Below, piece after piece: positions 43,111 to 51,120 of a stretch of 64,000 bases of DNA. Within the stretch, counting starts at the first letter, position 1; the number at the start of each line of letters is the position of its first letter. The notes under the pieces are model-generated. The model saw nothing but the letters and a program-made list of their open reading frames with translations. It made no database searches and was not told the DNA's origin. Location of the stretch: assembly GCA_035308365.1 (NCBI GenBank), contig DATGGU010000095.1, positions 1-64,000 on the forward strand, given 5' to 3'. The stretch comes from PALSA-505 sp035308365 (GTDB lineage: Bacteria; Actinomycetota; Actinomycetes; Streptosporangiales; Streptosporangiaceae). The position numbers and the translations under genes were made by a program.

Positions 43111-43820
43111 TGCTCCCCTTGTGTCGTGTCCCGGCGCGGATCCCGGACTGTCCGGCGCCGCCGCTCCCCTGCCCCTTATGTCGCACCTTATATCAAGTAA
43201 ACGATGTAACTCGGCAGGCGTGGCCGCAGGCTCGGTAGCTCAGCCGTCAGCGCACGCTGACCTGGACCGGGCCGCCTGCGGGGTTCACCTGGGAGCGCCA
43301 CGATGCGCCGAGGTGTGCTGGGCGGCCGGGGATCAGGCGCTGCGGGCAGGACCGGGCGGGCAACTGGCAGTCCTGGCGTACTTCCAGCCGGGCCAGGCTG
43401 CGGAAGACGGCGCTGCGCAGTACGAACCGGCCCAGCGGTGGCGGGGTCGCGGCCGAGATCGCGTTGGGGCGAGATCCACAGGAGCGGCGGGGCGGCGTGC
43501 ACGAGGATCCGCGGCTCCCCCGCGGCCCCGGCTCCGGCATCGGCCCCGGCTCCAGTTCCGCTCCGGTGAGCTGTCCGCGGCCGGTTATCCGCCGCACGGC
43601 AGCCGACGTCCAGACCGGAGTCCGCCAGCGGAGCGCCGCGCCGGCCCGGAACGCGGCGTAGCTCTGGTGCCGCCGGTGCCCGGTCACCAGCGCCAGCACG
43701 TTGGAACCCGCGTGGGCGAGGTCAGCATCGCCGAGAAGCTGACGTGTTCAGAGGTTGGAACGGTAACCTGTTCTCCCGTCAGGTCACCGTGGGAAGCCAG
43801 AAGACAACAGGCAGGCGCTG
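43111..43820. other. 710-bp stretch without a recognisable gene
   Basis: The start of this interval is the ROK promoter region, with locally AT-rich sequence (CTTATATCAAGTAAACG near 43190). From 43247 to 43699 the minus strand has a 150-residue open frame rich in Arg and Pro, with a more protein-like start (LALVTGHRRHQSYAAFRAGA) but no family I recognise. It may be another decayed gene. The last 100 bases are the promoter of the DUF3105 gene. Confidence 0.4.
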
Positions 43821-44603
43821 ATGTCCAAGGGTGCCAGGAACAGAGCCCAGGCCCGGGAGAAGGTCGCCCAGATGCGGGCACAGCAGCGCCGGGCCGAGCG
43901 GCGCCGCAACCTGATGTGGGCCGGCGTCATCGTGGTCGCCGCGGGCGCGCTGATTGGCGCCGTCGTCGCCGCGCTCCCCTCCGGTAGCAGCGGCAGCGGC
44001 AGGGAGGTCATCCCGGCGGCGGTGACCGGCTCAAGCCCGGTGGTGCAGCCCGCCCCGCTGGTGGTGCCCAACCCTTCCGGCATCAGCGGTGTGGTCGCCT
44101 ACGACACCACGGGCTGGCCTGCCAGCAGCCACAACGGCCCGGCTGCCCGCGCGCTGGGGCACAACCATGTTCCCGGGCCGGTGACCTACGCGGTCACCCC
44201 TCCGGTGGGCGGTGACCATAACGCGGTGTGGATGAACTGCGGCATCTACGACAAGCCGGTGCCGAACGAGCACGCGGTGCACAACCTCGAGCACGGCGCC
44301 GTATGGATCACCTACCGGCCGTCGCTGGCAAAGAGCGAGGTGAACGCGCTGCGCGCCTTCGTGGAACGCCAGAGTGTCCTGTCACCCGGCGGTCAGGGCA
44401 GCTCGCGGTACATGGATCTGACTCCCTACCCGGGACTGCCTGCCCCGATCGTCGTGACCTCGTGGGGATTCCAGCTTCGGCTCACCTCGCCCACCGACCC
44501 GCGGCTGCAGGAGTTCGTCAACAAGTTCCGCGTGTCCAAGACCTACACACCCGAGTACGGCGGGCCGTGCACCGGCGGGGTCGGCACCCCGCTGGAAAAG
44601 TAG
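43821..44603 (+). CDS. DUF3105 single-pass membrane protein
   Basis: 260 residues. A basic, coiled-coil-like N-terminus (RNRAQAREKVAQMRAQQRRA, about 5-30) precedes one membrane helix (about 32-52). The extracytoplasmic DUF3105 domain follows: GHNHVPGPVTYAVTPPVGGD, the HNLEHGAVWITYRP motif (about 154-167), and a C-terminal region with a second Cys. Metal coordination by the conserved His residues is plausible. Function unknown. The gene is preceded by an intergenic region and followed by an HTH gene 121 bp later. Confidence 0.85.
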   Translation: MSKGARNRAQAREKVAQMRAQQRRAERRRNLMWAGVIVVAAGALIGAVVAALPSGSSGSGREVIPAAVTGSSPVVQPAPLVVPNPSGISGVVAYDTTGWPASSHNGPAARALGHNHVPGPVTYAVTPPVGGDHNAVWMNCGIYDKPVPNEHAVHNLEHGAVWITYRPSLAKSEVNALRAFVERQSVLSPGGQGSSRYMDLTPYPGLPAPIVVTSWGFQLRLTSPTDPRLQEFVNKFRVSKTYTPEYGGPCTGGVGTPLEK

Positions 44604-44724
44604 CCTCGCCCGGCTATCCGGACGTGCCGCCGCAGGCCGGCCGCCCGGCCTGGTCACGCAGGTGACTGGCGATCGGTGTGCGGGCAACTGGCCGCCGGAA
44701 TGCTCGAAGCAGAGGGTGTAGCCC

Positions 44725-45186
44725 ATGGCACTGGCATTCCGCAATCTGAACATCACGCCGGACACTCCTGTGTGGCAGTGGCCGACCGAGGCCGTGCAGA
44801 CCGCGCTCGAACGCGGCGACCTCGCGGACTGGCACCGGATCGTGGCCGAAATACGGGCCGCCCCCTGGGGAAGGACCGCGAGGCAGGTGGAAGAGGTACT
44901 CAGCCACTCGCGCCCCTACGGCATCGCCGACGCCATGGAGACGGTTGTGTCCCGTGCGCGCGAACGGGCCGAGGCAAGCGAACGCGCGGCCGTCGCCGCG
45001 GATATCCGGGAAGCCGTCCGGCGTTCGGGACTGAGCCAGGCGGAGTTCGCCTCCTGGATCGGCACCTCCGCCTCGCGGCTGTCCACATACGCCTCGGGCA
45101 AGGTGACCCCCCCGGCCACGCTCATGCTGCGAATCCGCCAGGTAGCCGGCCGGCTCTCGGGCGATGCGCCGGTCACGCCGCCGTGA
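44725..45186 (+). CDS. HTH (XRE-like) DNA-binding protein
   Basis: 153 residues. The N-terminal ~80 residues are helical without a recognised domain (WQWPTEAVQTALERGDLADW). Residues 88-140 form a helix-turn-helix: AADIREAVRRSGLSQAEFAS then WIGTSASRLSTYASGKVTPP, with the GLSQAEFASWIGTS pattern of XRE/Cro-type proteins. An N-terminal helical domain joined to an XRE HTH is also seen in antitoxin-like proteins, but no toxin gene is adjacent. Start ATG 44725 is taken from the frame. Its target is unknown. Confidence 0.75.
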   Translation: MALAFRNLNITPDTPVWQWPTEAVQTALERGDLADWHRIVAEIRAAPWGRTARQVEEVLSHSRPYGIADAMETVVSRARERAEASERAAVAADIREAVRRSGLSQAEFASWIGTSASRLSTYASGKVTPPATLMLRIRQVAGRLSGDAPVTPP

Positions 45187-45263
45187 CGGGGGCTCCAGCA
45201 AGATTTGCCTGAGACTTCTGCATCGACGGCAGCTACTGAAGCTGATCACCGTCACCTGGGAGA

Positions 45264-46106
45264 GTGGTTATCTTGGCGGGTGAATGCTCCGCAACGGATG
45301 CTGTCCGCGACTTCTACGAACAGCTCACGGACCTGATGGCCGAGGCAATGGGCGGCTGCCTGCATGGCTGCTACTTCGGTGGGCCCGACCCGGCGTCGTC
45401 CATGGAAGAGGCCAGTGACCGGCTGACCGATCTGGTGGCGGAGCGATGCCGCCTGACCGCCGGGCAGCGCGTGCTCGACGTGGGCTCCGGCAACGGGAAG
45501 GCGAGCCTGCGGATAGCGGCCGCGCACCAGGTGCGGGTCACCGGTATAACCCTCAGCGACTACCAGGTCCGGGTATCCAGGGAGCTTGCCGCCGGCCGGG
45601 CGATGGCCGAGGCGGCTGATTTCCGGGTGGCCGACCTGCACAACATGCCGTTCCGCGATGGAACCTTCGATGCCGCATTCGCCCTCGAGTCCTTCTGCCA
45701 CGTCATCGACCGGACATCGGCCTTCAAAGAGATCGGCAGGGTGTTGCGGCCCGGTGGGCGGGTCGTTGTCACCGACTTCTTTGTGCGGGGGCCGATCGTG
45801 GATGCCTGGGCAAAGGAGATCGTCGCCGCGAACGACAGCGTGTTCGAGAGTGGGCCGATTCTGACCAGGCAGGACTACGAATCGGCGATCCAGGCGGCCG
45901 GCCTGACGGTGACCGAGTTCACCGACATCGGAAACGAGGTGATGCCGTCATTCATCACCGCCGCCCGCAACATGCGACAGGCCAGGGAAAAGATACGGGG
46001 GCTCATGAGCGACGAGGACTTCTGCCGGATGACCGACTCCCTCGAGCGCTTCGCGGCGGTCCCCGAGATTGGTTACGTGCTGGCCGTCGCCGGGAAGCCG
46101 GCCTGA
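45264..46106 (+). CDS. class I SAM-dependent methyltransferase (UbiE/gamma-TMT type)
   Basis: 280 residues. The N-terminal FYEQLTDLMAEAMGGCLHGC YF-like segment and SAM motif I VLDVGSGNGKASLRIA (about 68-83), motif post-I GITLSDYQVRVSR, motif II FDAAFALESFCHV (about 129-141) and motif III GRVLRPGGRVVVTDFF are those of small-molecule C- or O-methyltransferases in natural-product pathways. Its 3' end overlaps the convergent ArsR gene by 34 bp. It lies close to the SARP-regulated polyketide locus and may tailor that product (inference). Confidence 0.88.
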   Translation: MVILAGECSATDAVRDFYEQLTDLMAEAMGGCLHGCYFGGPDPASSMEEASDRLTDLVAERCRLTAGQRVLDVGSGNGKASLRIAAAHQVRVTGITLSDYQVRVSRELAAGRAMAEAADFRVADLHNMPFRDGTFDAAFALESFCHVIDRTSAFKEIGRVLRPGGRVVVTDFFVRGPIVDAWAKEIVAANDSVFESGPILTRQDYESAIQAAGLTVTEFTDIGNEVMPSFITAARNMRQAREKIRGLMSDEDFCRMTDSLERFAAVPEIGYVLAVAGKPA

Positions 46107-46486
46107 GCGCCGGGGCGGCCGCCGTCCTCGATCCGCGTACAGGCGGCGAGGGCAGCGACGTTGTCGGCGGCGAAGGCCCGGGCGGCCGTCACGATGTCGG
46201 CGACGCGGGGATCGGCCACCCGGTAGTAGGCGAACCGCCCCTCCCGCCGTACCTGCACATACCCGCAACTGGCCAGGCAGGACAGGTGGGTCGAGACCCT
46301 TCCCTGGGAAAGCCCGATGTGCCTCACGCACTCGCCGACCGTGTGCTCGTCATTCAGCAGGTACTCCAGCAGCCGCAACCTGGTGACGTCCCCAAGCACC
46401 TGGAGCGACCTGGCCACCACGGAAATCCCGGCACGATCGGCAGGCAGCAGGCCGGCGGCTGCGCTCGCGGGCGCGTGAGTCATCAT
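46073..46486 (-). CDS. ArsR-family winged-helix regulator
   Basis: 137 residues from ATG 46486 (GGAAGGA eight bases upstream; the second Met follows at once). Residues 25-100 are the ArsR winged helix: RSLQVLGDVTRLRLLEYLLN, ECVRHIGLSQGRVSTHLSCL and RREGRFAYYRVADPRV. No cysteine-metal motif ELCVCD is present; its place reads VGECVRHIG with one Cys, so it may sense something other than a metal. It converges on the methyltransferase and precedes the SARP gene on the same strand. Confidence 0.88.
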   Translation of the reverse strand: MMTHAPASAAAGLLPADRAGISVVARSLQVLGDVTRLRLLEYLLNDEHTVGECVRHIGLSQGRVSTHLSCLASCGYVQVRREGRFAYYRVADPRVADIVTAARAFAADNVAALAACTRIEDGGRPGAQAGFPATAST

Positions 46487-46511
46487 CCGTGTCCTTCCCT
46501 GGCATCGTTCT

Positions 46512-47309
46512 TCACTGGCACATCCGGCTGACCTGCCGCGGGAATGCCTGACTGCCGAGCAGCCGCCGGAGGCTCTCCGATGGCTCCAGCCCCATCTCAT
46601 CGCGCAGCACGGCACAGTAACGCTGGTACTGCCGGCGCGCTTCGAACTTGTTTCCCTCGGCGAGCTGGGCCTTGACCAGCAGGCGGCAGGCGCTCTCCCG
46701 GAACGGGTCGGCGCGCAGGGCGCCAAGCGCGGCATCGACGGCCGCGCCGAACCAGCCGGCGTCGGTGAGTTGTTCGGCCAGCGCTTCCAGCGCGTGCAGT
46801 CGCATCTGCTGATGGCGTTCCCGCTCGGCTGACAGCCACGGCTCGTCTGCGAGCCGGGGCAGGACATCATCCTGGAGGTTGCACCGCAGCGCCTGGTGCA
46901 GCTCGCTGGGGCTGAGACGGCTGGAGCGGTCGAGCAGCCGCCGGGCCATGGCGCGGACGCCCTCCAGGTCGATCGTCACCGCGTCGGTGAGCCAGAAGTC
47001 CATGAACGTGCTGTCCACCACGTCCGGGCAGGCCCGCTGCAGCCGCCACAGCGCCGAGCGCAGGTTGGCGTTGGCCCGCGGGGCGGGCACATCGGGCCAG
47101 AGCAAGCCCGCGGCCTGCACCCGGTTGAGCTGGCGTTCCCGTATCGCCAGCAGAGCCAGCAGCCGCTGGCAGCTCGCGCCCACGCTGATCGAGCGCGATC
47201 CCACGATCAGGTCGAACCTGCCGAGAACCCGCACCTGGATGCTGCCGTCTTCCGGCGGAGCGCTATCCCGTGAGTCTGTGTGACGGGACGTCACTGACTG
47301 AACCGGCAC
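46512..47309 (-). CDS. SARP-family transcriptional activator (copy 1)
   Basis: 265 residues from GTG 47309. Residues 25-105 are an OmpR-like winged helix (VRVLGRFDLIVGSRSISVGA, NANLRSALWRLQRACPDVVD). Residues 110-255 are the bacterial transcriptional activation domain (BTAD) with TPR-like helices (RRLLDRSSRLSPSELHQALR, RHQQMRLHALEALAEQLTDA, RADPFRESACRLLVKAQLAE and RRQYQRYCAVLRDEMGLEPS). This is the architecture of pathway-specific activators of antibiotic clusters. It is a close paralogue of the gene at 48602-49384, with which it shares upstream elements. It probably activates the polyketide operon starting at 49972. Confidence 0.9.
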   Translation of the reverse strand: MPVQSVTSRHTDSRDSAPPEDGSIQVRVLGRFDLIVGSRSISVGASCQRLLALLAIRERQLNRVQAAGLLWPDVPAPRANANLRSALWRLQRACPDVVDSTFMDFWLTDAVTIDLEGVRAMARRLLDRSSRLSPSELHQALRCNLQDDVLPRLADEPWLSAERERHQQMRLHALEALAEQLTDAGWFGAAVDAALGALRADPFRESACRLLVKAQLAEGNKFEARRQYQRYCAVLRDEMGLEPSESLRRLLGSQAFPRQVSRMCQ

Positions 47310-47342
47310 AAGATCACCCCTCGTCAGGTGGCATATATCGGC

Positions 47343-47381
47343 TAATCCGGAAGCGTGGCAGCAAGAAAACTACATGTCCAG
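47343..47381 (-). promoter_or_regulatory. upstream element shared by the two SARP genes (copy 1)
   Basis: TAATCCGGAAGCGTGGCAGCA at 47343-47363 has one fewer base in common than its counterpart at 49431-49451, and CATGTCCAG follows exactly 30 bp after the start of the element in both. Both genes also share GGGGTGATCTTGTG over the ribosome-binding site and GTG start. Probably a duplicated promoter or operator. Confidence 0.6.
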
Positions 47382-47458
47382 TCGGCAGCGGCGGTGCACA
47401 ACTTCACTTACCCACGGTTGGCTCTAACTTCATGTATAAGCTGCTGGTAGATGCACGC

Positions 47459-47478
47459 TGGTAAGACTGGACTTACCA
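47459..47478. promoter_or_regulatory. TGGTAAG-N6-CTTACCA inverted repeat
   Basis: Perfect 7-bp arms (47459-47465 and 47472-47478) with GTAAG/CTTAC half-sites, like those of the palindrome at 47656-47670. Candidate binding site for the TetR protein encoded at 47731. Confidence 0.45.
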
Positions 47479-47655
47479 CTTCGTTAGACTTCGTTCTAGT
47501 CCGCACTTCAGCGGCCTGAGTGACGCTGGCGCGACGGCCGCGCGACGCCCGCCAAAGGGTGGCGATATGACAGAGCTGTCGCAGAACAGCGGCCATGTCA
47601 CATCGATGACGTTGGGGCGGAGGGTTCTCAGGCGTCACAAGCTTCTCAGTAGGCG

Positions 47656-47670
47656 ACTTACAGCGTAAGT
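47656..47670. promoter_or_regulatory. ACTTAC-AGC-GTAAGT palindrome upstream of TetR gene
   Basis: Perfect 6-bp arms, 61 bp upstream of the start at 47731, followed by the AT-rich stretch TTTTAGGTTAGTGTAAAG that could hold the promoter. Probably an autoregulatory operator. Confidence 0.5.
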
Positions 47671-47730
47671 TTTAGGTTAGTGTAAAGTTCTAAGTCCGGC
47701 CTGCGGGTGCAGGTCAGGACCGGAGGTGAC

Positions 47731-48414
47731 ATGCCGGCGGCAACGAGTACCCAGCGACCACCACCGCGAGCCCGGCTCTCCAGGGAGCGAGTGCTCCGTA
47801 CGGCGCTGGACTATGTGGACACGCATGGGCTGGCGGCGCTGAGCATGCAGAAGCTCGGCGCCGAACTCAGCGTGCGGGGCATGTCCTTGTACAACTACGT
47901 CGAAAGCAAGGACGCGCTGCTCGACGGCATCGTCGAGATCATGTCGCAGGAGATGGAACTGCCCCCTGCCGACATGCCCTGGCGCGAGGCCCTGCGCTTT
48001 CACGCGAACTCGATACGCGCCCTGATCCGTCACCACCCGGCCGCCGCACCGCTGCTCGTCAGCCGCTCGGTGATGCCCACCCGCCGTCTCGAGGTGCTCA
48101 GCGCCTTCCAGCAACTGCTGCTGAAGGCCGGGTTCGGCGAGGACAGGGCGATCGAGGCGCTGCGCACCGTGGTCGTCTACGCCCAGGGCTATGCGCTCAC
48201 CGAGGTGTGCTACAGCTCGTCGTCCCGCGAGCCCGGCTGGCCGGCCGACGAGCTCAGCCGGATCCGGCGGGTGTCTGAGATGGTCCCCCGGGACGCCCCC
48301 GACCACCTGCTCCGGATCGCGATGATGTTCTGCGGCCACTGCGACCTGGACGAACAATTCCAGACCGGCCTTGACCTGCTGATCCGCGGGCTGGAATCCC
48401 AGTCAGCGAGATAA
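47731..48414 (+). CDS. TetR-family regulator (TetR_C ligand domain)
   Basis: 227 residues from ATG 47731 (GGAGGTGAC directly upstream, better than Met at 47707). The HTH is RVLRTALDYVDTHGLAALSM then QKLGAELSVRGMSLYNYVES KDAL-like sequence (about 20-70). The C-terminal domain is of the true TetR type, with RHHPAAAPLLVSRSVMP and a final GLDLLIRGLE helix. It lies between the two SARP genes and divergent from SARP copy 1, with CTTAC/GTAAG palindromes in between, so it may gate expression of the SARPs and hence the polyketide operon. Confidence 0.88.
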   Translation: MPAATSTQRPPPRARLSRERVLRTALDYVDTHGLAALSMQKLGAELSVRGMSLYNYVESKDALLDGIVEIMSQEMELPPADMPWREALRFHANSIRALIRHHPAAAPLLVSRSVMPTRRLEVLSAFQQLLLKAGFGEDRAIEALRTVVVYAQGYALTEVCYSSSSREPGWPADELSRIRRVSEMVPRDAPDHLLRIAMMFCGHCDLDEQFQTGLDLLIRGLESQSAR

Positions 48415-48469
48415 CCCCGCAGAGCACCCGCACGGTTACCGGCACGCGATGCTGCCTGCCCGGGAGCGG

Positions 48470-48592
48470 GACGGCCGCATCGCGCCCTGGCGACGGGGCT
48501 ATGACGGGCGGCGCCGGTACGCCCAGGATTTCACCATCTTCGGCGGGTCCCTCGGCGAGGCGCAGCGCAAGCACGGCAACCCGCCGATGTGA
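48470..48592 (+). pseudogene. relic of an acyl-CoA carboxylase carboxyltransferase subunit
   Basis: The frame ending at TGA 48590-48592 reads GYDGRRRYAQDFTIFGGSLG, then EAQRKHGNPPM. QDFTxFGGSLGE is a hallmark of the biotin-dependent acetyl/propionyl-CoA carboxylase beta subunits (AccD/PccB), where it precedes the oxyanion-hole helix. Only about 30 residues of some 520 are present and no start is seen. The relic lies by a polyketide locus where such a carboxylase would supply extender units. Confidence 0.5.
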
Positions 48593-48601
48593 TGGCGAGC
48601 C

Positions 48602-49384
48602 CTACCCGGCGGCTCGCAATGTGCCGTCGCGCACGAGCCGCCGGAGGGAATCTGACGGCCCCAGCCCCATCTCCCCCCGCAGCACGGCGCAATACCGCTG
48701 GTACTGCCGTCGCGCCTCGAGCTGGTTCCCCTCGGCAAGGTGCGCCTTGACCAGCAACTGGCACGCGCTTTCCCGGAAGGGATCGGCGCGCAGCGCGCCG
48801 AGCGCGGCCTCGACGGCCGCACCCAGCCAGCCCACCTCGATGAGCTGTTCGGCCAGCGCTTCCAGCGCATGCAGGCGCAACTGCCGGTGCCGCTCGGCCT
48901 CGGGGTCAAGCCACTCCATGCCATCAAGGCCGGGGAGAATGTCGGCATACAGGTTGCAGTTCAGCGCTTGCCGGAGCTCATCGCGGCTGAGGCGGCTGGA
49001 ACGGTCCAGCAGCCGCCGCGCGGTGGCCTGGACATCGTCCAGATCGGTGACGACGTCGCTGGCCAACCAGAGATCCATGAACGTTCTGTTCATCACCTCC
49101 GGGCAGCGTCGCTGCAGCCGCCAGAGGACCGAGCGCAGGTTGGCGTTGGCCCGCGGACCGGTCACATCCGGCCAGAGCAGTCCCGCGGCCTGCACGCGGT
49201 TCACCTGACCGCCGCGCATCGCCATGAGGGCGAGCAGCCGCTGGCAGCTCGTGCCCACCGGGATCGAACGTGACCGCACGACGAGTTCAAACCTGCCAAG
49301 GATCCGCAGGTAGATGGTGCTTGCATGGGAAAGCTCAGTCTTCATCCCCGGCCGCTGGCCGATCAGCGCTGGCTGGCCCGTCAC
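48602..49384 (-). CDS. SARP-family transcriptional activator (copy 2)
   Basis: 260 residues from GTG 49384. It has the same layout as copy 1: OmpR-like winged helix (about 22-102; LRILGRFELVVRSRSIPVGT, NANLRSVLWRLQRRCPEVMN) and BTAD (about 108-252; RRLLDRSSRLSRDELRQALN, RADPFRESACQLLVKAHLAE). The two proteins are clearly alike over their full length, so the pair arose by duplication. It is transcribed divergently from the polyketide operon 0.6 kb away, a standard location for a cluster-specific activator. Confidence 0.9.
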   Translation of the reverse strand: MTGQPALIGQRPGMKTELSHASTIYLRILGRFELVVRSRSIPVGTSCQRLLALMAMRGGQVNRVQAAGLLWPDVTGPRANANLRSVLWRLQRRCPEVMNRTFMDLWLASDVVTDLDDVQATARRLLDRSSRLSRDELRQALNCNLYADILPGLDGMEWLDPEAERHRQLRLHALEALAEQLIEVGWLGAAVEAALGALRADPFRESACQLLVKAHLAEGNQLEARRQYQRYCAVLRGEMGLGPSDSLRRLVRDGTLRAAG

Positions 49385-49430
49385 AAGATCACCCCCAGTT
49401 CATGGCGCGGCCACCGGCCGACATATTCGT

Positions 49431-49469
49431 TAATCCGGAAGTGTGTCAGCAGTGGCCGTCCATGTCCAG
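49431..49469 (-). promoter_or_regulatory. upstream element shared by the two SARP genes (copy 2)
   Basis: TAATCCGGAAGTGTGTCAGCA (49431-49451) and CATGTCCAG (49461-49469) match the copy-1 element at the same 30-bp spacing. It lies 47 bp upstream of GTG 49384. Confidence 0.6.
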
Positions 49470-49539
49470 ATGGCCGCGACAGATGCGTAACGCTGTTGCG
49501 ACGCTCAGTGACTTCGCCGTGATGCGACGTGTGCGCGAC

Positions 49540-49975
49540 GGCTCGCCGCCCTGGAAACCACGGAACATCCGCGCCTGTGGTGCGTCACGGCGGGGTACGG
49601 GAAAGCCGTCACGAGGCTCACCTCCCGCATGCCGCACTGTGGGGACTCGGCCGGGTGATCGCCGGTGAGTGCCCGGAACTGTGGGGCGGGACGATCGACC
49701 TCGACCCGCAGCGGTGGCCACCGAAATGCGGCTGCCGGTGCCCGAAATCGATCCGCGCCGGGCCGCTGACCGAACAGGGACTGGACTCGGTCATGACCGT
49801 CATTGTCCGCCGCCGCCTCGAGCGGCGGTTCGGGCAAAGCCTCCCAGCCACCCTGCTGTGGAATCAGCCGGCTCTCACAGCGATCGCCGAGCACATAATG
49901 GGCCTCCTTGTGCGACAGGCCGGTGACGCTCTGCCAGGCACCATGGGGTCGTTGCCCAGAAGCACTACGGGATGA
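49540..49975 (+). pseudogene. frameshifted relic of a modular (type I) polyketide synthase
   Basis: Three frames carry PKS sequence in the order of a module end. First, ALETTEHPRLWCVTAG, matching a ketoreductase domain. Then, in another frame, PHAALWGLGRVIAGECPELW GGTIDLDP-like ketoreductase sequence. Then an acyl-carrier part, split between VPEIDPRR in one frame and PLTEQGLDSVMTVIVRRRLE, QSLPATLLWNQPALTAIAEH in the next, with the phosphopantetheine Ser in GLDSVM. Catalytic ketoreductase residues and most of the module are missing. It ends at 49975, overlapping the start of the type II-like ketosynthase by four bases. Confidence 0.75.
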
Positions 49976-51120
49976 GGATGCTGGCACAAGCCGTTCAGCG
50001 ATGGCCGATCGCGGGCCTGGGCGCGATCGCCAGTAACGCCTCGGGCGCGGCCCCGCTGTTCGAGGCGCTGTGTGCGGGACACAGCGGCCTGTCGCCCCTG
50101 TACGGATTCGACGCCGGCCGCTTCCGCACCAGGCACGCGTACGAGATCGACGACCGGCCAGCCGGGGCGGATGTGCCGGGCCGGGCCACCCAATGGCTGT
50201 GCGAGGCCGTGGCCGAAGCCGTTCACGATGCCGGTATCGGGGCGGACCTTTCCGGGATACCGGTGCTCATCGGCACCGGGCTGCGCGAGCTTCGCTCGAT
50301 CGAGATGCGGTGGACGGACGCCGCCGATTTCCCGCTGTCGCGGCTGCACTTCGGTCCGGCGCTGCGCGAACGGTTCGGTGCCGAGACCACCTACACCGTC
50401 AGCAACGCCTGCTCCGCGTCGCTCTACACGCTGGGGATGGGAGCGGACCTGCTGGCCGGCGGGGCCGGGGACACCGTGATCATCGCGGGCACCGATTCGA
50501 TCTCGATGAGCATGTTCGGCCTCATGGACCGGGTCCAGCCGGGAGCCGTCGACCGGGTGCGGCCGTTCGACCGCAACCGGCGCGGGGTGCTGATGGGCGA
50601 TGGCGCGGCCGCGGTCGTCCTGCGGCGCGACGGCCCGGCCAGGGCATGGCTGCGGTCGGTCGCGCTGAACTGCGATGCGCGGAGCGAGACCGCGCCGGAC
50701 CTGGCCGGCATCACGGCGGCCATCGCGGACGCGCACACGCGGGCAGGCATCGAGCCCGCCGACGTCGACGTGGTGTTCGCGCACGGCACCGGCACCGCCC
50801 TCAACGACGAGGCCGAGGCCGCGGCGCTCGCCAAGACGTTCACCGGCACCGGCGCGCGCCCGCTGGTCACGGCGATCAAGTCGATGACGGGGCACACTTC
50901 GGGCGCCTCGGGCCTGATGAGCCTCGTAGTGGCGGCTCAGGCGCTGGGTACCGGCCGGATTCCACCGATCGCCGGGCTGACCGACCCGGCCGGGGAGGCA
51001 CAGGACCTGCGGCTGGTCACCAGCCTGGAGCTGTGCCCGGATGCGGTACTGGCGCAGATCCAGGCCTTTGGATTCGGCGGCGTCAACGCCGTCGCGATCG
51101 TGGAGAAGGGCGATCGGTGA
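49972..51120 (+). CDS. beta-ketoacyl synthase, catalytically complete (KS-alpha)
   Basis: 382 residues of the thiolase-fold condensing enzymes. Nucleophile Cys147 (in VSNACSASLYTLG), His271 in AHGTGTALND, Lys303 and His308 in KSMTGHTSGASG give the full KAS II/type II PKS active site. C-terminal GFGGVNAVAIVE completes the fold. It condenses malonyl-ACP with a growing acyl chain. It is the first gene of a sixteen-gene unit; its stop overlaps the next ketosynthase-like gene in GTGA. It probably heterodimerises with one of the two nucleophile-less paralogues (51117 or 58837). Confidence 0.93.
   Translation: MRMLAQAVQRWPIAGLGAIASNASGAAPLFEALCAGHSGLSPLYGFDAGRFRTRHAYEIDDRPAGADVPGRATQWLCEAVAEAVHDAGIGADLSGIPVLIGTGLRELRSIEMRWTDAADFPLSRLHFGPALRERFGAETTYTVSNACSASLYTLGMGADLLAGGAGDTVIIAGTDSISMSMFGLMDRVQPGAVDRVRPFDRNRRGVLMGDGAAAVVLRRDGPARAWLRSVALNCDARSETAPDLAGITAAIADAHTRAGIEPADVDVVFAHGTGTALNDEAEAAALAKTFTGTGARPLVTAIKSMTGHTSGASGLMSLVVAAQALGTGRIPPIAGLTDPAGEAQDLRLVTSLELCPDAVLAQIQAFGFGGVNAVAIVEKGDR

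Larger units (their letters stand above)
47310..47730. other. 421-bp divergent promoter region between SARP copy 1 and a TetR gene
   Basis: No gene. It holds conserved SARP-upstream elements (47343-47381), a GTAAG...CTTAC inverted repeat (47459-47478) and a CTTAC/GTAAG palindrome (47656-47670), and is clearly more AT-rich than its surroundings, as expected for a regulatory region. Confidence 0.6.

Noticed and set aside
43247..43699. 150-residue minus-strand ORF
   Set aside because: Arg/Pro-rich second half and no family resemblance; described only as part of a gene-free stretch.
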